Below, in pieces: positions 1 to 10,729 of a stretch of 64,000 bases of DNA. The position numbers and the translations under genes were made by a program. The DNA lies in NCBI RefSeq assembly GCF_000377565.1, contig NZ_KB898377.1, positions 1 to 64,000 on the forward strand. The letters are read 5' to 3'. The notes below the pieces were generated by a model. The model was not told the DNA's origin. It did no database searches and was given only the letters and a program-made list of their open reading frames with translations. Origin of the DNA: Rhizobium sp. 2MFCol3.1. Its GTDB lineage: Bacteria; Pseudomonadota; Alphaproteobacteria; Rhizobiales; Rhizobiaceae. The stretch's first letter is position 1. The number at the start of each line of letters is the position of its first letter.

Positions 1-98
1 TAGGCGACCCGCAGCCGCGCGTCACCGGGATGGATGGCGATGTCGAGATGGCTTTTGCCGACATCGATTCCGGCACAGATCATGCTATTATCGGTCAT
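1..98 (-). mobile_element. IS110-family transposase, N-terminal end only (cut by window edge)
   Basis: Reading leftward from an ATG at 98, 32 codons are visible before the window ends. They contain the GIDVGKSHLDIAIHP stretch typical of the start of IS110/IS1111-type DEDD transposases (RuvC-like fold). The Asp in GIDVGK is the expected first catalytic acid. An AGGGA ribosome site lies 8 bases before the ATG. These enzymes move circular elements without terminal inverted repeats, and in characterised members an element-encoded bridge RNA guides them. The rest of the gene lies beyond the left edge, so intactness cannot be judged. Confidence 0.85.
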
Positions 99-284
99 CT
101 TCGTCGTCCCTGTCTTGGATACGAACCCCAAGGTTCCTGCAACCACACGGGCCTGATGAAGAGCCGGTTGCGATCCTGCTCCCCACAGCCCCGAATGGCT
201 GAGAAGGTGACGATCCGACAACCAGCTGCCGGGCGGGTGGCCACCCGCCCGGCAGAAACAACTATCTCATATTTTGATCATCCA
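99..284 (-). ncRNA. IS110 5' non-coding segment, candidate bridge RNA
   Basis: About 186 bases upstream of the transposase contain no plausible gene. In the IS110 group this position and size correspond to the segment that yields the structured bridge RNA. Visible structure: a stem GGTTGC (166-171)/GCAACC (139-144) enclosing a 21-base internal loop, and the perfect palindrome at 227-254. The outer end is placed at about 284, where a rhizobial intergenic repeat begins. The RNA role is inferred from the family and has not been shown for this element. Confidence 0.4.
227..254. repeat. 28-bp perfect palindrome in the IS110 leader
   Basis: Two 14-base arms (TGCCGGGCGGGTGG and its complement) abut with no spacer. 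As DNA this could form a cruciform; as RNA it would be a very stable GC-rich hairpin. It sits inside the segment between the transposase start and the presumed element end. Confidence 0.8.
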
Positions 285-313
285 AGAAGGTGCCCGAAGG
301 GCGGATGAGGGGG
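285..313. repeat. Rhizobial intergenic palindromic repeat, truncated
   Basis: The sequence AGAAGGTGCCCGAAGGGCGG and the following GATGAGGGGG match, from memory, a motif scattered between genes in Rhizobiaceae. It contains the mini-hairpin GCCC-gaa-GGGC (292-302). The usual upstream half of the repeat is missing and replaced by the IS leader. Positions 314-408 hold no recognisable gene or signal. Confidence 0.5.
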
Positions 314-408
314 CTGCGCGGTACAAGGTTCACGAGACGCGTGACCGCACCAAAGAAAGATGTAGCAGAGGAAGAGGGCAGCCTGGCGCCGCCCCCGGTC
401 GTTTATCT

Positions 409-1335
409 TCAGGCGTTGAGCGCAACCGCGATCTCGCCGGCAAGCCGCGCGTTGTTTTCCACCAGTGCGATATTGGTCTTCAGGCTCTGGCCATCGGTCA
501 GGTCGAAGATGGTGCTCAGCAGATAGGGCGTGACCGCCTTGCCGGAGATCTCGTCGCGTTCGGCGCTGTCGAGCGCGCGCTGGATGTAGATTTCCATTTC
601 TTCGGCCGGAATCTCGTCGGCCTCGGGCACCGGGTTGGCGATCAGCATGCCGCCGTCGATGCCGAGCTGTTCGCGCACCGTCTGGAAATTGGCGATGGCC
701 GCCGGGCTGTTCAGCGTCAGCGGGCTGCGCAGGCCGGAAGAACGCGACCAGAAGGCCGGGAATTCTTCGCTCTCGTAGGTGACAACGGGAACGCCAGCAG
801 TTTCCAGCACTTCCAGCGTCTTCGGCACGTCGAGGATCGCCTTGGCGCCGGCGCAGACGACGATGACGCCGGTGCGGGCGAGTTCTTCGAGGTCGGCGGA
901 GATGTCGAAGCTCTCTTCCGCACCGCGATGCACGCCGCCGATGCCGCCGGTGGCGAAGACCTTGATGCCGGCGCGTTCGGCGGCGATCATCGTGGCGGCG
1001 ACCGTGGTGGCGCCATGGCGGCGCTCGGCGATGGCGAAGGCGAGGTCGGCGCGCGAGACTTTCAGCACATCCTTGGCCTTGGCCAGCTGCTCGAGCTCTT
1101 CGGCTTCAAGGCCGATGTGGAGCGTGCCGTGGATGACGGCGATGGTTGCGGGGACGGCACCCTGCTCACGGATGATCGATTCGACACTGCGGGCCATCTC
1201 GATATTCCCGGGGTAGGGCATGCCGTGGGTGATGATCGTCGATTCGAGCGCCACGATCGGCGCGCCACGCTGCTTGGCGCTCGCCACTTCCTTGGAATAG
1301 GTGATCGGCAGCTTGGAGGAGAGAGTGTTCGTCAT
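409..1335 (-). CDS. psuG: Pseudouridine-5'-phosphate glycosidase
   Basis: Splits pseudouridine 5'-phosphate into uracil and ribose 5-phosphate in the cytoplasm, the second step of pseudouridine breakdown. The 308-residue length fits the family. Conserved residues are visible: the catalytic Glu in ALESTIITHG (E31), a Lys in LKVSRAD (K92), the TGGIGGVHRG loop (129-138), Mn-binding-type Asp residues in FDISAD, and Lys in CAGAKAILD. The start at 1335 is preferred because GGAAG precedes it and the protein begins MTNTLSSKLP like relatives. It follows psuK by 28 bases on the same strand, so the two form one operon. Confidence 0.95.
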   Translation of the reverse strand: MTNTLSSKLPITYSKEVASAKQRGAPIVALESTIITHGMPYPGNIEMARSVESIIREQGAVPATIAVIHGTLHIGLEAEELEQLAKAKDVLKVSRADLAFAIAERRHGATTVAATMIAAERAGIKVFATGGIGGVHRGAEESFDISADLEELARTGVIVVCAGAKAILDVPKTLEVLETAGVPVVTYESEEFPAFWSRSSGLRSPLTLNSPAAIANFQTVREQLGIDGGMLIANPVPEADEIPAEEMEIYIQRALDSAERDEISGKAVTPYLLSTIFDLTDGQSLKTNIALVENNARLAGEIAVALNA

Positions 1336-1363
1336 CGGATCTTCCATTTCGTCTGATTGGGTT

Positions 1364-2308
1364 TCAATGCAGAATTCTCGCCGGCGGGACAAGAGCCAGA
1401 GCCTGTTTCAGCAGATCGGCGGAAAGATTTTCGTTGACCGCATTGGGCGACTGGACCGTCAGCGCTGCCGCAGCGGCCCCCTCGCGGATGGCCTCGCTCA
1501 TCGGTAGTCCGCGCAAAAGTGCTCCGATAACGCCCGAGGCGAGAGAATCGCCCGCACCGGTCACGTCGGACACATGCTCGACATTGGCCGGCTGCAGCGC
1601 CGCCACGTGGCCGGCGGAAAAGGCGATCAGCTCGCGCTGTCCCCGGGTGACGACACCGCCCCTGAGACCGATATCGCCGAGCAGTGACGGCCAGTGGACG
1701 GGGTTTTCGGGCCGCTCGCCGGTCAGCGCGGTGGCCTCGGCTTCGTTCAGGAAGAGATAGTCGATGCCATCAATGCAGGCCTTCAGCTTCACAGCCTTTG
1801 CCGGCGAGATGGCGATCGCCGCGACCGGCTTGCCGAGCGTCTTGGCGCGAGCGGTGATCGAGACCAGCGTCTCCTCCGGCAGGTTGGCATCGAAGAGGAT
1901 CATGTCGGTCGCCGAAAACGCGTCGCGCACCGAGCGGATCGACAGGCGGCGCGGCACGAACATGCGGTAGAGATCCATGTCGGCCAGCGCGATCACCAGA
2001 TTGCCGTCGCGCTCGATGATGGCGGTATAGCTCGGCGTCTTGCGGTCGAGGAAGATGAAGGGGCGGTCGTTGACGCCGGCGAGATCGGCGGCTTCGCTCA
2101 CCATCTCTCCAGTCGGGTCGCCGCCGCGTGGCGAGATCATGGTGACGTCGAAGCCGAGGCGGGCGAGGTTGCGGGCCGCGTTGAAGCCGCCGCCGCCGGC
2201 CTCCTCGAACCAGGAGCCGGGGTTACTGGCGCCATCTGCCGTCGCGCCCGATATGCGGCCGCGGCGATCGACATGGGCGCCGCCAAGCACGAGAATCTTC
2301 TTGCTCAT
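1364..2308 (-). CDS. psuK: Pseudouridine kinase, PfkB family
   Basis: A ribokinase/PfkB-fold sugar kinase of 314 residues. It has the N-terminal glycine-rich substrate motif (GGGGFNAARNLARLG) and the C-terminal ATP/anion-hole signature DVTGAGDSLASG. It probably phosphorylates pseudouridine to pseudouridine 5'-phosphate, inferred from its position directly upstream of psuG; PfkB sequence alone would not fix the substrate. The ATG at 2308 has GGAGCG just before it. Salvage of this nucleoside from RNA turnover is the likely role of the pair. Confidence 0.88.
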   Translation of the reverse strand: MSKKILVLGGAHVDRRGRISGATADGASNPGSWFEEAGGGGFNAARNLARLGFDVTMISPRGGDPTGEMVSEAADLAGVNDRPFIFLDRKTPSYTAIIERDGNLVIALADMDLYRMFVPRRLSIRSVRDAFSATDMILFDANLPEETLVSITARAKTLGKPVAAIAISPAKAVKLKACIDGIDYLFLNEAEATALTGERPENPVHWPSLLGDIGLRGGVVTRGQRELIAFSAGHVAALQPANVEHVSDVTGAGDSLASGVIGALLRGLPMSEAIREGAAAAALTVQSPNAVNENLSADLLKQALALVPPARILH

Positions 2309-2395
2309 CTCATCGCTCCGAAATGCCGTCATGTGCGAATCGTGCGGCCTCCGGAAGCGCGGTCAGCCGCCGTCCAGGTGCTGTAAGCTCTTGCT

Positions 2396-2421
2396 TTGCA
2401 TGGATAAAACAAATGTAGAAC
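2396..2421. promoter_or_regulatory. SOS (LexA-type) motifs upstream of recA
   Basis: Two overlapping patterns are present. TTG at 2396 and CAA at 2410 are separated by exactly 11 bases, the TTG-N11-CAA form described for Rhizobium etli recA. AAAC (2407-2410) and GAAC (2418-2421) are separated by seven bases, one mismatch from the alphaproteobacterial GAAC-N7-GAAC LexA box. They lie about 130-150 bases before the recA start. Confidence 0.6.
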
Positions 2422-2548
2422 ACAGGCCGTTTTACCTCTTTCTTTCAATGCTTTGAACGGCACTTGCGTAATGAGAACAAATGCGGTACAAAATCGACAT
2501 CGGCGGCGACATTGCTTGAGCGGCTTCAATAACCTAAAGGTGGATCGA

Positions 2549-3625
<1,077 letters not shown>

Positions 3626-3650
3626 GCCTCGATCCACGACTGAATAGTTC

Positions 3651-3690
3651 AAAGCCGGCTGCATTCCTTGATCAGAATGCAGCCGGTTTT
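3651..3690 (+). terminator. Intrinsic terminator of recA
   Basis: A 12-bp stem (3655-3666 with 3675-3686) around an eight-base loop, followed by TTTTG. It sits 30 bases after the recA stop and separates recA from alaS. Confidence 0.85.
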
Positions 3691-3781
3691 GTTTGTCTGC
3701 TGGACAGTGGTTAACGTCAGCGATAAAAGCCACTGAATTTTTAAGATTTGACCTGCCTTGGGCAGCACTGAAGGGCATAGC

Positions 3782-6442
<2,661 letters not shown>

Positions 6443-6467
6443 ACGGCCGGTTCTTGATTGAATTGCG

Positions 6468-6498
6468 AAAGGCGGGTGCTTCGAGTGCCCGCCTTTTT
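6468..6498 (+). terminator. Intrinsic terminator of alaS
   Basis: The stem GGCGGG/CCCGCC (6471-6476 with 6488-6493), extended by wobble pairs, is flanked by AAA and TTTTT. It lies 25 bases after the alaS stop. Confidence 0.8.
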
Positions 6499-6579
6499 CT
6501 TTTGCGCCGGCAATTCAGCAGGATTTGTCAAATCGCGTTATGTTTGTCTGCAGCCGGTCAACTGGCATGAGGTTTCGAC

Positions 6580-7431
6580 ATGAACGGCACCACGGCATGG
6601 GCACTATACGAAAGCCGCCTGAGGCGGGTTTCGGCCTATATCCATGATCATCTCGACGAAGAGCTGGATATGGACAAGCTCGCCGAGATCGCCTGCATGT
6701 CGAGCTATCACTGGCACCGGATCTATCGCGCGGTTCATGGAGAGACGCTGGCGGCGACCGTCAAGCGGCTGCGATTGCATCGAGCGGCGGGCGATATCGT
6801 CCGTTCGGATCTCGGTATCGGGGAGATTGCCAGGCGATCCGGCTATCCCAACCTCCAGTCTTTCAACCGCATTTTCAAATCGGTCTACGGCATGCCGCCG
6901 GCCCGTTATCGGAAAGAGGGAAGCCACACGGAGTTCCAACCCTCACCTAACGGAAGGACCAAAGCCATGTTCAACGTTACCTTACGGAAGATCGAGCCGA
7001 TCGCGCTTGTCGGCGTGCGCCATAAGGGCTCCTATATGCAGATCAGCAAGGCGTTCGAGGTTCTCTTCGGCACGCTCCACGCGCGCGGGCTGGCAAAGCC
7101 CGATATGCGGATGATCGGCGTCTATTTCGACGATCCCGATCTCGTGCCGGCCGATGAGCTTCGCTCCATCGCCTGCGTCTCGGTCGAAGGCGAGATGGCG
7201 GTCGAAGCACCGCTCGAGCCCATCACGCTCGACGGCGGGGAGTATGCGGTGCTCAGCCACAAGGGGCCCTATGCCGATATGCACAAGGCCTATCAGTGGC
7301 TGTTTTCCGAATGGCTGCCGACCTCGGGCCGGCAGTTGCGCGACGGGCTGATGTTCGAGGACTATCTCAACAATCCGCGCGACGTGCCGCCGACGGAGTT
7401 GGTCACCGAGATCTACATGCCGCTCATCTGA
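6580..7431 (+). CDS. AraC-family regulator with GyrI-like effector domain
   Basis: The 283-residue protein has an N-terminal AraC double helix-turn-helix (about 15-115; IACMSSYHWHRIYRAVHGET and ARRSGYPNLQSFNRIFKSVYGMPPARYR). A GyrI/SbmC-like small-molecule binding domain follows (about 130-283; VGVRHKGSYMQI, DGGEYAVLSHKGPYADMHKAYQWLFSEWLP). Rob and BmrR-type regulators use this C-terminal fold to bind diverse ligands. The target genes are unknown. The divergent-facing GST ending six bases downstream is a neighbour, not a proven target. Confidence 0.9.
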   Translation: MNGTTAWALYESRLRRVSAYIHDHLDEELDMDKLAEIACMSSYHWHRIYRAVHGETLAATVKRLRLHRAAGDIVRSDLGIGEIARRSGYPNLQSFNRIFKSVYGMPPARYRKEGSHTEFQPSPNGRTKAMFNVTLRKIEPIALVGVRHKGSYMQISKAFEVLFGTLHARGLAKPDMRMIGVYFDDPDLVPADELRSIACVSVEGEMAVEAPLEPITLDGGEYAVLSHKGPYADMHKAYQWLFSEWLPTSGRQLRDGLMFEDYLNNPRDVPPTELVTEIYMPLI

Positions 7432-7437
7432 GCCTGA

Positions 7438-8067
7438 TCAGGCGCTTTTCTGCAGCGCCTTGGTGGCTTCGTCGTCGATCGCGTTCGCCCGCTTGTAGGC
7501 GGCGCGGTCGGTGACGCGGGCGACGTAATCGGCAAAGGCCTGGCGCTTCTCGAAGGTGCCGAAGCCGAGGCCCCAGCCGACATGGGAGCCGACATAGACG
7601 TCGGCGGCTGTAAACCGGTTGCCGGCGATATAGGGCGAGGCGCTGACGGCCTTTTCGAGCGTGTCCATCACGTCGGCATAGCTGCCATAGCCCGCCATCC
7701 GGCTCTTGTCGGCAGGCGTGTGGAAGCCGAGGGCGCGGTTGGTGGTGGCTGCTTCCAGCGGTCCGGCGGCGAAGAACATCCAGCGATAATAACTGCCGCG
7801 CTCTTCGGCTGTCGGCGCAAGGCCTGCTTCCGGAAAGGCTTCGGCCAGATAGGCGCAGATGGCGGCGCATTCGGTGACGACAGTCTTGCCGTGGCGGATC
7901 GCCGGCACCTTGCCCATCGGGTTGATGGCAAGATAATCCGGCGCCTTCATGCTGCTTTCGAAGCCGAGGATCTCGGTCGTGTAGGGGGCGCCGGTTTCCT
8001 CCAACATCCAGCGGGCGATCCGTCCGCGCGACATCGGGTTGGTGTAGAAGATCAGTTCGTCGGCCAT
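7438..8067 (-). CDS. Glutathione S-transferase
   Basis: A 209-residue cytosolic GST: a thioredoxin-like N-terminal domain (ELIFYTNPMSRGRIARWMLEETGAPY) with the cis-Pro/glutathione segment GKVPAIRHGKTVVTECAAICAYLAE, then a helical C-terminal domain (about 90-209). Likely role is glutathione conjugation or peroxide detoxification. The substrate is not evident. It is transcribed toward the AraC/GyrI regulator and their stops lie six bases apart. Confidence 0.9.
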   Translation of the reverse strand: MADELIFYTNPMSRGRIARWMLEETGAPYTTEILGFESSMKAPDYLAINPMGKVPAIRHGKTVVTECAAICAYLAEAFPEAGLAPTAEERGSYYRWMFFAAGPLEAATTNRALGFHTPADKSRMAGYGSYADVMDTLEKAVSASPYIAGNRFTAADVYVGSHVGWGLGFGTFEKRQAFADYVARVTDRAAYKRANAIDDEATKALQKSA

Positions 8068-8163
8068 GGTGTTCTCCTCGTTTCGCTTGATAACTGGCGC
8101 GGGTCAGCGGCGAGGCAACGTCTATGGCATGGCGATGTCAGATTTTGGCAGTAGCGGCGCCGG

Positions 8164-8610
8164 TCAGAGCGCCTTGCGATACTGGATGAAACCGGAGCGC
8201 TCGGCGATCCGGTCGTAAAGCTTGCGGGCCGTGGCGTTGGTCTCGTGGGTCATCCAGTAGAGCCGGCCGGCGCCATGCTCGCGCGCAAGATCGGCGACGG
8301 CCTCGATCAATGCCGCGCCGGTTCCGAGCCCCCGCTGGCTGTCGTCGACATAGAGATCCTGCAGGTAGCAGGTCCATTTGGGAAGCCAGGTGGAGCGGTG
8401 AAAGATCGCGTGCACGATGCCAACCAGCCTGCTGTCTTCATCGAAGGCGCCGAGTGCGTGCATCGGCTCCGCGGGATCATGGAAGCGGCCCCAGGTCAGG
8501 TCCGTCGTCTCCTCGTGGATCGCGACTTCGTAGAAGCGCTGATAGCCTGCCCATAGCGGCTCCCAGGCGCTGCGGTCCGATGCCTTTAGCGGGCGGATGG
8601 TCGTGGTCAT
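8164..8610 (-). CDS. GNAT family N-acetyltransferase
   Basis: A 148-residue single-domain GNAT. Acetyl-CoA binding motif A is visible as LQDLYVDDSQRGLGTGAALIEAVADLA (about 82-108), followed by WMTHETNATARKLYDRIAERSGFIQYRKAL, a motif B region common in small-amine or amino-acid acetyltransferases. The ATG at 8610 has an AGGAGG-like site about a dozen bases upstream. The reading frame continues upstream into icd but that extension is an artefact. Substrate unknown. Confidence 0.85.
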   Translation of the reverse strand: MTTTIRPLKASDRSAWEPLWAGYQRFYEVAIHEETTDLTWGRFHDPAEPMHALGAFDEDSRLVGIVHAIFHRSTWLPKWTCYLQDLYVDDSQRGLGTGAALIEAVADLAREHGAGRLYWMTHETNATARKLYDRIAERSGFIQYRKAL

Positions 8611-8642
8611 CTTGTTATTCCCCTCCTGATGTCCCTGAAACG

Positions 8643-8666
8643 AAAACGGCGGGGAAAACCCCGCCG
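8643..8666 (-). terminator. Intrinsic terminator of icd
   Basis: On the minus strand, an eight-bp stem CGGCGGGG/CCCCGCCG with a TTTT loop is followed by TTTTCGTTTC. It lies 25 bases after the icd stop and before the GNAT gene. Confidence 0.8.
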
Positions 8667-8690
8667 CATCGTTCGCATATTCCAGATGGC

Positions 8691-9902
8691 TTATGCCATG
8701 GCCTTCTGCAGGTTTTCGTCGATCTTGTCGAGGAAAGCCGTGGTCGAGAGCCAAGGCTGATCCGGGCCGATCAGCAGCGCCAGATCCTTGGTCATGAAGC
8801 CGGCTTCAACCGTGTCGACGCAGACCTTTTCGAGTGTGGCCGCGAACTTCGCCAGTTCGGCGTTGTCGTCGAGCTTGGCGCGGTGCGCGAGGCCACGGGT
8901 CCAGGCGAAGATCGAAGCGATCGAGTTCGTCGAGGTTTCCTGGCCCTTCTGGTGCTGGCGGTAGTGACGCGTCACTGTGCCGTGAGCGGCTTCGGCCTCG
9001 ACGGTCTTGCCATCGGGGGTGAGGAGAACGGAGGTCATCAGGCCGAGCGAACCGAAGCCCTGGGCAACCGTGTCGGACTGAACGTCGCCGTCATAGTTCT
9101 TGCAGGCCCAGACGTAGCCGCCGGACCACTTCAGAGCGGATGCGACCATGTCGTCGATCAGGCGGTGCTCGTAGGTGATGCCGATTTCCTTGAACTGATC
9201 CTGGAATTCAGCCTCGTAGACTTCCTGGAAGATGTCCTTGAAGCGGCCGTCATAGGCCTTGAGGATGGTGTTCTTGGTCGACAGATAAACCGGCCACTTG
9301 CGCATCAGGCCGTACATCATCGAGGCGCGGGCGAATTCGCGGATCGACTCATCGAGGTTATACATGGCCATGGCAACGCCGGCGCCAGGAGCGTCGAACA
9401 CTTCCTTCTCAATGACCTGGCCGTCTTCACCGACGAACTTGATGGTCAGCTTGCCCTTGCCCGGGAACTTGAAATCGGTGGCGCGGTACTGGTCGCCGAA
9501 AGCGTGGCGGCCGACGACGATCGGCTTGGTCCAGCCGGGAACGAGGCGCGGCACGTTCTGGCAGATGATCGGCTCGCGGAAGATGACGCCGCCGAGGATG
9601 TTGCGGATCGTGCCGTTCGGGCTCTTCCACATCTGCTTGAGGTTGAATTCCTTGACGCGGTCTTCATCCGGCGTGATCGTCGCGCACTTGATGCCGACGC
9701 CGTGCTTCTTGATGGCGTTGGCGGCGTCGATGGTCACCTGGTCGTTGGTGGCGTCGCGGTTTTCGACGGAGAGGTCGAAATAGTCGATGTCGAGGTCGAG
9801 ATACGGATGGATCAGCTTGTCCTTGATAAGCTGCCAGATGATGCGCGTCATTTCATCGCCGTCGAGATCGGCGACGGGGTTGGCGACCTTGATCTTCTTC
9901 AT
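8691..9902 (-). CDS. icd: NADP-dependent isocitrate dehydrogenase
   Basis: Oxidises isocitrate to 2-oxoglutarate with NADP in the TCA cycle. The 403-residue protein is of the eukaryote-like homodimeric type usual in rhizobia. It begins [20 protein letters not shown] with the substrate motif KSPNGTIRN, metal-binding Asp residues in [31 protein letters not shown], and NADP-site region [17 protein letters not shown]. Monocistronic, with its own terminator. Confidence 0.97.
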   Translation of the reverse strand: MKKIKVANPVADLDGDEMTRIIWQLIKDKLIHPYLDLDIDYFDLSVENRDATNDQVTIDAANAIKKHGVGIKCATITPDEDRVKEFNLKQMWKSPNGTIRNILGGVIFREPIICQNVPRLVPGWTKPIVVGRHAFGDQYRATDFKFPGKGKLTIKFVGEDGQVIEKEVFDAPGAGVAMAMYNLDESIREFARASMMYGLMRKWPVYLSTKNTILKAYDGRFKDIFQEVYEAEFQDQFKEIGITYEHRLIDDMVASALKWSGGYVWACKNYDGDVQSDTVAQGFGSLGLMTSVLLTPDGKTVEAEAAHGTVTRHYRQHQKGQETSTNSIASIFAWTRGLAHRAKLDDNAELAKFAATLEKVCVDTVEAGFMTKDLALLIGPDQPWLSTTAFLDKIDENLQKAMA

Positions 9903-10090
9903 GTATCTGCCTCGTTAAGCTTTTGAGGGACATGCGTCCCTGGTGGGTGATATAAAATCCCGTGGGCTATAGCATTGTGCGCCCGGAGTGCAAAGCCGCA
10001 AGCAGGGCAGATTTGTGTGTTTTTGCGCCATTGCCAAGACACGGAAAATGGCTAGTCTCCGCGCAAAACCATTGCCTCGGACATTTGATC

Positions 10091-10621
10091 ATGAAGACGA
10101 TTTCACTTGCCTTTGCCGCCTTGCTCGGCCTCACCGCCACGGTATTCGCCGCTGACGCGACGGCGCCGGTCAAGGAGATCATGGAAGCCACGACCAAGAA
10201 CTGGTCGGGCGCCGACGAGGACTGGCAGGACATCTTCGACGAGAGCAGGCTGACGCGGATCTACAGCAAGGATTTCGTCACCAAGTACCGCGCCGCGATG
10301 CAGAACCCGGCGGCCGACGAGGATGGGGTTTCGCCCTTCGACTACGATGTCATCGTCAACGGCGAGGATGCATGCCCGCTGCAGGACATGACCTATACGC
10401 CGAAGCCCGGCGAAAACGGCGCGACGGAAGTGGTGGTGACGTTCAAGAAGCAGACCTGCATGGACGGGATCGACGACAAGCAGGCGCTGACCACCGTGCG
10501 CTTCGAGGTGCTGGAAGAGGGCGGCAAGGCTGTCGTCGACGACGTGTTTACCGAAGGCGATCCGGGCCAGCCGGCGAACTCGCTGAAGAACACCATGGTG
10601 CAGATCGCCAAGGGACAATAA
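10091..10621 (+). CDS. Secreted hypothetical protein
   Basis: A 176-residue protein with a clear signal peptide (MKTISLAFAALLGLTATVFA, cleavage probably after AFA/AD near 20-22). The mature part is acidic, with two cysteines in the second half (DACPLQDM, KQTCMDG) that could form a periplasmic disulphide. The layout is reminiscent of DUF3828-type periplasmic proteins, but this assignment is tentative. The ATG at 10091 is chosen because the signal peptide starts there. No neighbour suggests a function. Confidence 0.7.
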   Translation: MKTISLAFAALLGLTATVFAADATAPVKEIMEATTKNWSGADEDWQDIFDESRLTRIYSKDFVTKYRAAMQNPAADEDGVSPFDYDVIVNGEDACPLQDMTYTPKPGENGATEVVVTFKKQTCMDGIDDKQALTTVRFEVLEEGGKAVVDDVFTEGDPGQPANSLKNTMVQIAKGQ

Positions 10622-10729
10622 CAAGCTCTCGCTCGGGACGCTTTGGACGGCAAGATTGATTTGCTTTTAAGAGCCTTGGCGATATGTGAGCGGTGAAACA
10701 CCATTCCTCCGCTCCGGGGCCTGAACTCT

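Noticed and set aside
274-1356. Long plus-strand frame opposite psuG
   Set aside because: Translation is Asp/Gly/Arg-rich with no domain; it mirrors codon bias of psuG, which is a clear family match.
2455-2478. GAAC repeats closer to the recA start as a LexA box
   Set aside because: The two GAAC elements are 16 bases apart, not seven, so they do not fit the known box.
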